Assembly (NCBI RefSeq): GCF_017654315.1
Contig: NZ_CP072203.1
Location: 4,092,001-4,156,000, forward strand
Source of the DNA: Gordonia polyisoprenivorans
GTDB lineage: Bacteria; Actinomycetota; Actinomycetes; Mycobacteriales; Mycobacteriaceae
Direction of reading: 5' to 3'
DNA length: 64,000 bases
In this document: in pieces, positions 45,414 to 52,622 of the stretch
Layout: each line of letters begins with the position of its first letter
How positions within the stretch are numbered: position 1 is the stretch's first letter
The notes under the pieces: model-generated
The model's database searches: none
Told to the model about the DNA's origin: nothing
The model's input: the letters and a program-made list of their open reading frames with translations, nothing else
Program-made: the position numbers and the translations under genes

Positions 45414-47216
45414 ATGAGCGAGTACAGCGTTCCCGCGAGGTTCACCATCGAAGCCGATGAGAACGCCACCTCGATCATCTTCGGCATCGCCGAACGCACG
45501 CCGGGCCAGACCGTCTTCCGCCGCAAGGAGGGCGCGACGTGGGAACCGGTCCGCGCCGATGACATCGCCGCGCGGATCACCGCTCTGGCCAAGGGCTTGA
45601 TCGCCTCCGGCGTTCAGCCCGGGGATCGCGTGGCCCTGTTGTCGGCGACCCGACTGGAATGGGTGCTGCTGGACTTCGCGATCTGGTCGGCCGGGGCGAT
45701 CACCGTCCCGATCTACGACTCGTCGTCGAGTTCGCAGATCGAATGGATCATGACCGACTCCGCGGCGTCGATGATCATCGTCGAAGCCGACGAGCACCGA
45801 AAGCTCTACGAAGCCGCGAATCTCGACCATCCGGTGCAGGTCCTGCAGATCGATCCGGCCGACGGACTGGGCGCGCTCGAGCACTTGACGACCGCTGGTG
45901 CCGAGGTCGACGACGACGAGGTCGCCAAGCGTCGTGCGACGGTCCACGCAGACGATCCGGCGACGCTGATCTACACCTCGGGCACCACCGGCCGGCCCAA
46001 GGGCTGCGAGCTGACGCACGCCAACATGCTCTCCGAGGTCCGCGGGGTCCTCGAGGGCAACATGTCGCAGTTGCTCGCGCCCGGCAAGCGGTTGCTGATG
46101 TTCCTGCCGCTGGCGCACGTGCTGGCCCGCGCGATCACCCTGGTCGCCATGGAGGCCGGGGTCGAGGTGGGCTTCACCAACGACATTCCGGGCCTCGTAC
46201 CGGAATTCGCGGTGTTCAAGCCGTCGCTGATCCTCTCGGTGCCCCGCGTGTTCGAGAAGGTCTACAACACCGCCCGCCAGAAGGCCCACGACGAGGGCAA
46301 GGGCCGGATCTTCGACATGGCGGCGGCCACCGCCATCGACCACGCCGCGGCAGCCGAACGCGGCGACGTCGGAATCGTGTTGCGCGCCAAGCACACCCTG
46401 TTCGACAAGCTCGTCTACGGCAAGCTCCGCGCGGCACTCGGCGGCGAGTGCGAGCTCGCGATCTCCGGGGGCGGGCCACTCGGTTCCCGCCTGGGATTCT
46501 TCTTCTCCGGGATCGGGATCCCGGTGTACGAGGGTTACGGCCTGACCGAGACGACCGCGGCGGTCACCGTCAACACCCCCGGCGCGGTCAAGATCGGCAC
46601 CGTCGGAAAACCCTTGGCGAGCAACGTGGTTCGGATTGCCGAGGACGGGGAGATCCTGCTGCGCGGAGGCGTGGTGTTCAAGGAGTACTGGCACAACGAG
46701 GAGGCCAGCGCCGCCGCGATCACCGACGGCTGGTTCCACACCGGCGATCTCGGATCACTCGACGACGAGGGCTTCCTGAAGATCACCGGCCGCAAGAAGG
46801 AACTCATCGTCACCGCGGGCGGCAAGAACGTCTCGCCCGCCGGCCTCGAGGATGTCATCCGCGCCGATGCCCTGGTCTCACAGGCGGTCGTGGTCGGCGA
46901 TCAGAAGCCGTTCATCGCCGCATTGGTCACCGTCGATCCCGAGGCCTTCCCGGCGTGGAAGGAGCGCAACGGCAAGCCCGCCGACGCATCGGTGGCCGAC
47001 CTCGCCGACGACCCCGACCTGCGCGCGGCGATCCAGTCGGCCGTCGACGAGGCCAACAAGACCGTCTCGCACGCCGAGTCGATCAAGAAGTTCCGGATTC
47101 TCGGTGACGATTTCAGCGAGGAGACCGGCGAGATGACCCCGACGCTCAAGGTCAAGCGCAACGTGGTCGTCGACAAGTACGCCGGCGACATCGACGCGCT
47201 CTACGCCAAGCGCTGA
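45414..47216 (+). CDS. fadD15: Long-chain acyl-CoA synthetase (FadD15-type)
   Basis: 600 residues, ANL superfamily. It activates fatty acids as acyl-AMP and then acyl-CoA. P-loop-like A3 motif LIYTSGTTGRPKGCELTH (about 184-201), A5 YEGYGLTET, A7 HTGDLG, and the A8 hinge ITGRKKELIVTAGGKNVSP with the catalytic C-terminal lysine region KVKRNVVVDKY. ATG at 45414 has GAAAGG 8 nt upstream. The extra 125 residues of the longer ORF read across the divergent promoter. Orthologue Rv2187. Convergent with pimB' across a repeat-filled gap. Confidence 0.93.
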   Translation: MSEYSVPARFTIEADENATSIIFGIAERTPGQTVFRRKEGATWEPVRADDIAARITALAKGLIASGVQPGDRVALLSATRLEWVLLDFAIWSAGAITVPIYDSSSSSQIEWIMTDSAASMIIVEADEHRKLYEAANLDHPVQVLQIDPADGLGALEHLTTAGAEVDDDEVAKRRATVHADDPATLIYTSGTTGRPKGCELTHANMLSEVRGVLEGNMSQLLAPGKRLLMFLPLAHVLARAITLVAMEAGVEVGFTNDIPGLVPEFAVFKPSLILSVPRVFEKVYNTARQKAHDEGKGRIFDMAAATAIDHAAAAERGDVGIVLRAKHTLFDKLVYGKLRAALGGECELAISGGGPLGSRLGFFFSGIGIPVYEGYGLTETTAAVTVNTPGAVKIGTVGKPLASNVVRIAEDGEILLRGGVVFKEYWHNEEASAAAITDGWFHTGDLGSLDDEGFLKITGRKKELIVTAGGKNVSPAGLEDVIRADALVSQAVVVGDQKPFIAALVTVDPEAFPAWKERNGKPADASVADLADDPDLRAAIQSAVDEANKTVSHAESIKKFRILGDDFSEETGEMTPTLKVKRNVVVDKYAGDIDALYAKR

Positions 47217-47256
47217 GTCATCCCCGACCGGAGCCGCTCACAGCAGCCAGCAGCCG

Positions 47257-47324
47257 GCCGGTCACAGCAGTTGACCGGTCACAGCCGCTGACCGATCACA
47301 GCAGTTGACCGATCACAGCAGTTG
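47257..47324. repeat. 17-bp tandem repeat (x4) spanning the pimB' stop codon
   Basis: Units of accgatcacagcagttg at 47291-47307 and 47308-47324 (identical), with variants at 47257-47273 and 47274-47290. The innermost unit contains the last codons and TGA of pimB' (RQLL-stop). The others are downstream copies of that 3' end, each carrying a TGA. Confidence 0.92.
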
Positions 47325-48440
47325 ACGCAGCCGTGCGGCCATCTGCGACCACTGCCAGTGATCCTCGACGAATCGGCGACCCTGACGGCCCATCTCGGCG
47401 GCGGCGGCGCGATCGGAGAGGATCCCGATGAGCGCGAGCGCGACCCCGGCGACGTCGGTGCCGTCGACGACGGTTCCGGTGACCCCCTCGCGGACGGTCT
47501 CCGGGGCGCCGCCGGAGAGGCCGGCGACCACCGGCACACCGCAGGCCGACGCCTCCAGGTACACGATGCCCAGACCCTCGACGTCGAGGCCCTTGCCACG
47601 TGTGCGCGCCGGCATGGCGAAGACGTCGGCGATGGTGTGGTAGGCGGCGAGCTCGGCGGCCGGCACCGGCCCGGTGAACACGACGTGCTCTCTCACCCCC
47701 TCCGCGTGGGCGATGTCGTGCAGCTTCTCGGCGTAGGGCCCGCCCCCCACGATGACGAGCGCGGCGTCGGCGATCTCCGATCGGATCAGTGGCAGCGCGC
47801 GGATCAGGACGTCCTGCCCCTTGCGCGGCACCAGCCGCGACAGACACAGGATCGTGGGCCGTTCACCGAGTCCCAGCTCGGCACGAATTCGCCGGCGCGC
47901 CTGGGCATCCGGAGCGAACCGGGTAACATCGACGCCCGGTGGCAGATATTCCAGCGCGGCCCGAGGACCGAAGGCCGAGGCGAACCGGCCGCGGGTATAG
48001 CGACTGACGAAGGTGATGACGTCGGTGTGGTTGCCAATGTAGCGCAGGATGCCGCGCGCCCCCGGGAGCATCGACCAACCGACCTCGTGTCCGTGTGTGC
48101 TGGCGATGATGCGCCGGGCCCCGGCCCGGCGCAGATATCCCGACAACACCGCCAACGGCGCGGCCGCTCCGAACCAGACCGTCGAGATGTCTTCGTCCCG
48201 AATGATTTTCGCAGCCCGACGAGCGACGAACGGGGTGGGCAACATCAGCGTCGTCGGATGCCGATAGACGCGGTAGGGTACCGCGGCGTCGAACTCCTCA
48301 TGGCTGCGTCCACGCCAGCGCGGGGCGTAGACCACCACATCGTCCGGGTCCAGCAGATCCACGAGATTCTGGAGGTAGGACTGGATTCCGCCACGCCGTG
48401 GCGGAAAATCGTTGGTCACCAGGAGCGTTCGGTGGGTCAC
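47313..48440 (-). CDS. pimB: GDP-mannose-dependent PI-monomannoside mannosyltransferase PimB'
   Basis: 375 residues, GT4/GT-B. It adds the second mannose (alpha-1,6) to PIM1 to make PIM2 on the cytoplasmic face. N-terminal acceptor domain VTNDFPPRRGGIQSYLQNL. The donor domain has LCLSRLVPRKGQDVLIRAL and the EX7E pair in EGLGIVYLEASACGVPVV. GTG at 48440 has AAGG 8 nt upstream. Orthologue Rv2188c. The 3' end has been tandemly duplicated into the adjacent gap. Together with mptA, the GT87 enzyme and the idsA2 gene it makes this region a lipomannan/PIM locus. Confidence 0.92.
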   Translation of the reverse strand: MTHRTLLVTNDFPPRRGGIQSYLQNLVDLLDPDDVVVYAPRWRGRSHEEFDAAVPYRVYRHPTTLMLPTPFVARRAAKIIRDEDISTVWFGAAAPLAVLSGYLRRAGARRIIASTHGHEVGWSMLPGARGILRYIGNHTDVITFVSRYTRGRFASAFGPRAALEYLPPGVDVTRFAPDAQARRRIRAELGLGERPTILCLSRLVPRKGQDVLIRALPLIRSEIADAALVIVGGGPYAEKLHDIAHAEGVREHVVFTGPVPAAELAAYHTIADVFAMPARTRGKGLDVEGLGIVYLEASACGVPVVAGLSGGAPETVREGVTGTVVDGTDVAGVALALIGILSDRAAAAEMGRQGRRFVEDHWQWSQMAARLRQLL

Positions 48441-48459
48441 GCCATCATCCTTGCCGATC

Positions 48460-49938
48460 TCATCGCAGTTCGGCCGTCAGCCACGCCCGCCACCGGGCAA
48501 CGAACTGAGCCCGCGTGATTCCCAGGGTGGCCGACAACGCGGCGTCGGCCCGCGCGGCGTCGCCCGATGCACCCACCGCCACATACAGTGCCCGCAGCCT
48601 GGGTTCGCCGAACGCCGCCGCGACGAAGGTCGCCACCGACCACGCCGACTGATAGGCCATCCGCGCGGAATCGGCGTCGACGGAGAACTGCTGATCGGTC
48701 GGCAGATCGGACGGAGTGTCACCGGCCTGCACCGCGGCCGCGAGATCCGGGGCCGCGTCGGCGGGGCGGGTATAGGTGGCCTTTCGCCCCACGTACTCCG
48801 CCACTCCCTCGGTGAGCCACATCGGCGCGGTGGTTGCGGTCTGCGCGCGTGTCGCGACGTGGGTGAGTTCGTGACGCAGGACGACGCCGAGTGCCGGTGC
48901 GGGCAGATCACGGGCCACCGGCGTGAGGAGCACACGCTGGCCGGTCACCGAAGCGGCGGACAGATCGAGGTGGGCGTAGATGGTGGCGGCCGCAGCGGTG
49001 TCGGTGGCCGAGGCGGCCAGGGCGTGAAACTGGTCGTCGTCAGCCGTACTCACCAGCACCGAACGCTGGGGCCACCCGGTCCCCCAGAATGCCGACACCG
49101 CGTCGATCGCGCCGGGGAGCAGCGAGCGGATGCGGGCAACCATCTCGGCGGTGGGGCCGGGAGCTGTCGAACCAGGAGTTGTCGAGCCGGGAGAAGAGGT
49201 GCCGGAACCGTCGGCACCATCCGGATAGGACGCGATGACCGAGGTGCCGCCCGCGGTGGGGACATCGGCAACGGCCAGCCCCGGGAGGTCCCACATCTGC
49301 GTCGGTGGTGCGGGCTCACCGGCGAGAGTCGAGTCGCCGACCAGTTTCCAGGTGTCGTCGTAGCGGGCGGCGACGAGCTGGGTGTCGATCACCACCTCGT
49401 CCTCGTCGATGCCGGGAGTGCTCGCACCGCCGAGCGCCACGTGCAATTCCACCGGGGCCACCCAGGTGTCGGAGCTGCCCTGCTGATCCAGCCGTGTCTG
49501 GACGTCGGCACCGACCAGGGTCTCGACCTCCTCAGTGGGAGCGAGCTGGTAACGAAACTCCTTGAGCTGCAAGCGTTGTCCACGCGATGATGAGTCCGGG
49601 CGAGGCACCGACGACGACAGGTTGTCCTGCACGGTCTGCAGCCGGGCGCGTAACGCCGGGGCGATGGACGGGTCGAGCAACTCCGCAAGCTGATCGGGGG
49701 TGCCCGAACGCAGCGCGGTCGACAGCGCGTCGAGCAGTCGCGTCACGCCCTGGGAGCGCTGGTCCAGATAGACGTTGGTCGTCGACGCGGGCGCCGAGGA
49801 CGACCTCGTACCCGAGCCGCCACCGACACCGTCGCCACCGCAGGAGGTGATCAGTAGTGAGGTGACGACGAGCACCGCTCCGGCGCCCGTGGTCACCGCG
49901 GCACGCCGGGGCGCCACCCGCGGGCGGAGCACGCCCAT
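48460..49938 (-). CDS. Lipoprotein with gluzincin-type metallopeptidase motif (peptidase MA-like)
   Basis: About 492 residues. The signal peptide runs to the lipobox LITSC (Cys about 27). An N-terminal NTF2/SnoaL-like region follows (LLDALSTALRSGTPDQLAELLDPSIAPALRARL...VELHVAL). The C-terminal part carries H356-E-L-T-H360 and, 17 residues on, E377 in WLTEGVAEYVG, the HExxH...E pattern of gluzincin zinc proteases. Substrate unknown; extracellular. The start is placed at ATG 49938. Tandem 27-bp repeats provide further in-frame ATG (49965) and GTG (49986) codons, so the true start is ambiguous. The gene sits between pimB' and a peptidoglycan hydrolase. Confidence 0.8.
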   Translation of the reverse strand: MGVLRPRVAPRRAAVTTGAGAVLVVTSLLITSCGGDGVGGGSGTRSSSAPASTTNVYLDQRSQGVTRLLDALSTALRSGTPDQLAELLDPSIAPALRARLQTVQDNLSSSVPRPDSSSRGQRLQLKEFRYQLAPTEEVETLVGADVQTRLDQQGSSDTWVAPVELHVALGGASTPGIDEDEVVIDTQLVAARYDDTWKLVGDSTLAGEPAPPTQMWDLPGLAVADVPTAGGTSVIASYPDGADGSGTSSPGSTTPGSTAPGPTAEMVARIRSLLPGAIDAVSAFWGTGWPQRSVLVSTADDDQFHALAASATDTAAAATIYAHLDLSAASVTGQRVLLTPVARDLPAPALGVVLRHELTHVATRAQTATTAPMWLTEGVAEYVGRKATYTRPADAAPDLAAAVQAGDTPSDLPTDQQFSVDADSARMAYQSAWSVATFVAAAFGEPRLRALYVAVGASGDAARADAALSATLGITRAQFVARWRAWLTAELR

Positions 49939-49988
49939 CGCCCACCGCGGGCGGAGCACGCCCATCGCCCACCGCGGGCGGAGCACGC
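49922..49988. repeat. 27-bp tandem repeat (x2.5) carrying duplicated start codons
   Basis: A 27-bp unit gggcggagcacgcccatcgc+ccaccgc occurs at 49922-49948 and 49949-49975, with 13 bp of a third copy at 49976-49988. Each full copy encodes MGVLRPRWA on the minus strand, multiplying the N-terminal start region of the lipoprotein gene. Confidence 0.92.
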
Positions 49989-49990
49989 GC

Positions 49991-51067
49991 CTAGTACCGA
50001 CGCGCGGAGTTGTACGGTCCCGCGTCGTCGATCGGGACGACCTTGACCGGCACACCGAAGGTGGAGGCGTGGATCACGTAGCCGTCGCCGACGTACATGC
50101 CCACATGCGTGGCGTCGGGGTAATAAATGATGAGGTCGCCGGGCTGCAGATCCTGGCGCGAGACCGGGGTGCCGCCGGCGAGTTGCGCCTCACTGGATCG
50201 TGGCAGGAGCTTGCCCGCCTGCTTGAACGCCCACACCATCAGGCCCGAGCAGTCGAACGAGTCGGGACCGGTCGCGCCCCATACATACGGGTCGCCGATG
50301 CGGGTCAGCGCGGCCTGGACGGCGACGAGTGCGGGGGCGGTTCCGCGGGGTACGGCTGCGGGGTCGAAGTCGAAGCGCGGGCCGGCGAGCGCGGCGAGCT
50401 GCTTGCCGGTCAGGCTCGCATAGATCACCCGGATCTGTGCGGCCTGCAGTTGCAGTTCGGCCTGCTTCTTCTGTAGATCGCCGCGTACACGCTCGGCGTC
50501 GGAGACCGCGCGGGTGGCCGTCGATGCCGTCGAATTCGCGGCGTCGCGGTCCGAGACGGTCTGGGCGCGCACCTTCTTCAGCGCCGCCAGATCGGCGGCG
50601 GCGCGACGCGAGACCATCTCCAACCCGGACATCTGGTCGAGCAGGGTCTGGGGCGAGTTGCTGGTGAGGACGGCATAGAGCCGGTTGGAGCGACCGCCCA
50701 TGTAACTGATGCGCACGAGGGAGTCGAAGCGTGTCTGCAACTCGTTCAACGAGACCTGGGAGCGGTCGAGTGAACTCTGCGCGGCGGCGGCGGCCTTCTT
50801 GGACTGGGCGACGATGCCACGCTGCTTGTCGTACTCGATCTGGGCGTTGTGCATCTGTTCGGCCGAGGTCTCGGCTTCACGGCTCAGCGAGGTGTATCGC
50901 GCAAGCAGTTGATCCGCCGATTGCGGCGGGTCGGCCACGGCGTGTGGCGTCCCGAACACCGCGCCGATCTGCGTCACCGCGACCGCGATCACCGCGATCA
51001 AGGTGATCAACGCCAGGCGTGCCGATCGGTTGGGACCGATTGCCGATCCGGCTCCCACGATTGTCAC
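49991..51067 (-). CDS. NlpC/P60 peptidoglycan endopeptidase (RipA-like)
   Basis: About 358 residues. Signal peptide or anchor (about 10-45, RLALITLIAVIAVAVTQIGAVFG...AVADPP). A long coiled-coil domain follows (about 50-215; QMHNAQIEYDKQRGIVAQSKKAAAAAQ and LQKKQAELQLQAAQ), similar to RipA/RipC autoinhibitory segments. The C-terminal NlpC/P60 domain has C273 (SFDCSGLM), the His of ATHVGMYVG and the third residue in YVIHAS. It cleaves D-Glu-mDAP stem-peptide bonds during separation. GTG at 51067 lies 6 nt after AAGGGG. Orthologue Rv2190c. It is downstream of a second NlpC/P60 gene. Confidence 0.9.
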   Translation of the reverse strand: MTIVGAGSAIGPNRSARLALITLIAVIAVAVTQIGAVFGTPHAVADPPQSADQLLARYTSLSREAETSAEQMHNAQIEYDKQRGIVAQSKKAAAAAQSSLDRSQVSLNELQTRFDSLVRISYMGGRSNRLYAVLTSNSPQTLLDQMSGLEMVSRRAAADLAALKKVRAQTVSDRDAANSTASTATRAVSDAERVRGDLQKKQAELQLQAAQIRVIYASLTGKQLAALAGPRFDFDPAAVPRGTAPALVAVQAALTRIGDPYVWGATGPDSFDCSGLMVWAFKQAGKLLPRSSEAQLAGGTPVSRQDLQPGDLIIYYPDATHVGMYVGDGYVIHASTFGVPVKVVPIDDAGPYNSARRY

Positions 51068-51144
51068 CACATTCCCCTTGCACTTCCCCACCGACCCGGG
51101 CTCGTCACCTCTGCCTCGACCGGGGCGTCGTAGTCCTCGACGCG

Positions 51145-51179
51145 TTCGGGCGAATCGCGCAGTGCGCGATCCGCCCGAA
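51145..51179 (-). terminator. Hairpin terminator between the two NlpC/P60 genes
   Basis: The arms 51145-51160 (ttcgggcgaatcgcgc) and 51164-51179 pair over 16 positions with one mismatch and a 3-nt loop, 33 bases after the stop of the riboswitch-controlled NlpC gene. There is no T-run. Confidence 0.65.
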
Positions 51180-51211
51180 TACATGCTCACACGTTCTCAC
51201 CGAGACCGGGA

Positions 51212-51799
51212 TCAGTATCGGCGAACCCCGGTCAGCGACCATGCCTTGACCGACGCCTTCTGCACCGGGACACCCTCGGTGGAGGCGTGGATGAACTGGC
51301 CGTTGCCGATGTAGAGACCGGCATGGCTGCCGCCGTTGAAGATCAGGACGTCGCCGGGCTGCGCGTCGGCGTAGTTCACCGCGCGTCCACCGCCCAGCTG
51401 GCCGTAGCTGTCGCGCGGGATCGTCTTGCCGGCCTGCTGGTAGGACCAGTAGACGAGGCCGGAGCAATCGAAGGCATTGGGGCCGGCGGCGCCATACACG
51501 TAGGGCGCGCCGATCTTGGTTTCCGCGGCACGAACGGCCTTTTCTGCAGCACTCTGCACCGGGGCGGTGATACCGCCACCACCCGGGCGGAACTGGTTCG
51601 GAACCTGATTCTGATCGATGCCGGGCACCGTGAACTTGCCGAGATTCGGGATCTCGATGGTCGCACTGGGCGCCGGAGCCGGTGCGGCGAGGGCCGGACC
51701 TGCGGCTACGGCGAGCGAGCCGACGGTCAGCGAGCCCGCGATCATCGCCTTCTTGGCGATGCCTCCGCGATTCGGCTGTTCCAAACGATGTTTGGCCAC
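51212..51799 (-). CDS. NlpC/P60 peptidoglycan endopeptidase (RipB/RipD-like)
   Basis: 195 residues. Cleavable signal peptide (basic MAKHRLEQPNRGGIAKK, hydrophobic core, AGPALA-A). A short Pro/Ala linker with IEIPNLGKFTVPGI follows. The NlpC/P60 domain (about 85-195) has catalytic C112 (AFDCSGLV), H159 (GGSHAGLYIG) and H171 (FIHAS). Secreted hydrolase of stem peptides. GTG at 51799 has GGAG about 10 nt upstream. Translation or transcription is likely controlled by the c-di-AMP riboswitch in the preceding leader, as for other actinobacterial cell-wall hydrolases. Confidence 0.92.
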   Translation of the reverse strand: MAKHRLEQPNRGGIAKKAMIAGSLTVGSLAVAAGPALAAPAPAPSATIEIPNLGKFTVPGIDQNQVPNQFRPGGGGITAPVQSAAEKAVRAAETKIGAPYVYGAAGPNAFDCSGLVYWSYQQAGKTIPRDSYGQLGGGRAVNYADAQPGDVLIFNGGSHAGLYIGNGQFIHASTEGVPVQKASVKAWSLTGVRRY

Positions 51800-51827
51800 G
51801 AAACGAGTTCTCCTTTGGTTCTCCCTT

Positions 51828-51990
51828 GACCGCCTACCGAGTTAGCTGTCGGGTTCGGGCCGAGAGAATGGCCCTACGCGATCCGGACACAGTCGTGTCC
51901 AGGGCGCGACTCACCCCAATTCGGATTGCTCCGAAAATGTGTGGTTCCCCGGTTCGTCCGTCGGACGATTGAGCGGTGATCTCCCCAGAC
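51828..51990 (-). promoter_or_regulatory. ydaO-yuaA type c-di-AMP riboswitch
   Basis: In minus-strand order the conserved segments are GAACCGGGGAACCA (51956-51943), TTGGGGTGAGT (51919-51909), the ggacac-agtc-gtgtcc stem (51884-51899), CGTAGGGCCA and the hallmark CCGAACCCGACAGCTAAC then TCGGTAGGCGG (51861-51830). This is the consensus of the ydaO riboswitch, an OFF switch for c-di-AMP that typically precedes rpf and NlpC/P60 genes in actinobacteria. It ends 20-30 nt before the gene's Shine-Dalgarno. It explains most of the 295-bp gene-free stretch 51800-52094. Confidence 0.93.
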
Positions 51991-52094
51991 CGCTTCGGTT
52001 TGAAGCGGGACGCTCTGCGAAGGTCTCGGAAAGGTTACGAAATCGGATGCGGGTCTGTCCACTAGGGGACAAAGGGCCCGATTCGCGGTGACGG

Positions 52095-52379
52095 CTAACC
52101 CGCCCGCAGAATCCGCAGACCCGGGCGCGAAGCGGGTCCGCACGCAGGGCCGATGGCGAGTTTTGCCGATCGTGCAGACTCCGTGCTCACCATCGAAGCG
52201 GCGGCGAACACATCGACCGCAGAGCAGATCTCGGCGTCGGAATCCCCCACCTCACGGACCACCCGCCGACCACCGAGATCATCCCCATCACCGCTGGTCA
52301 CAGGCTCTACGAAGAGGTTCATCATGCAGCCGTCACACGCGCGGTGACGGCCCGGGCAGCTGGCGCAGTCGATGTACAT
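52095..52379 (-). CDS. Small Cys-rich protein, CxxC...CxxC, unknown function
   Basis: 94 residues beginning MYIDCASCPGRHRACDGCMMNLFV. Four cysteines form DCxxC-x6-C-x2-C, a likely zinc or Fe-S binding knuckle. The rest carries an acidic middle (VREVGDSDAEICSAVDVFAAASMV) and a basic tail (GPACGPASRPGLRILRAG). ATG at 52379 is chosen because GGAG is 6 nt upstream; ATG at 52391 has only a weak site. Short CxxC proteins in this location, next to NlpC/P60 genes and divergent from the DnaQ/GIY-YIG gene, occur in related genera. Partner unknown. Confidence 0.7.
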   Translation of the reverse strand: MYIDCASCPGRHRACDGCMMNLFVEPVTSGDGDDLGGRRVVREVGDSDAEICSAVDVFAAASMVSTESARSAKLAIGPACGPASRPGLRILRAG

Positions 52380-52444
52380 TGTGATCTCCATCTCACTTGC
52401 TGTCTCTGGACGTGTCGGCGGGCGATTCATCCCGGTCTGCCCGA

Positions 52445-52470
52445 CCCGGCCCGTTGCGCAACGGGCCGGG
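52445..52470. promoter_or_regulatory. Perfect 26-bp palindrome in a divergent spacer
   Basis: cccggcccgttgc is followed directly by its exact reverse complement, with no spacer. It lies between the Cys-rich gene (minus) and the DnaQ/GIY-YIG gene (plus), 66 and 153 bp from their starts. It could be a dimeric regulator site, a cruciform or a terminator for antisense transcripts. Confidence 0.75.
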
Positions 52471-52609
52471 CGAGCTCCGGTGTCGACCACCGCAGCCGAC
52501 AGTAGAAGTGACCACCGACAGAATCGTCGCGTCGGCATCGACAGGGCTCGAGAGCACACCCATCTCAGCAGTCACTCGCACCCCAACCGAGGCTGTCGGA
52601 GGGTCGAAC

Positions 52610-52615
52610 TAGTGT
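52610..52615 (+). promoter_or_regulatory. -10 element of leaderless DnaQ/GIY-YIG transcript
   Basis: TAGTGT ends 7 nt before GTG 52623. Confidence 0.6.
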
Positions 52616-52622
52616 TCGCGGC

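Noticed and set aside
45276..46739. N-terminal extension of the second SRPBCC gene to 628 codons
   Set aside because: The extension is antisense to fadD15. The SRPBCC fold begins at GTG 45275.
47257..47324. Possible CRISPR array
   Set aside because: The units are 17 bp and directly contiguous without spacers, and no cas genes are present. It is a tandem repeat derived from the pimB' end.
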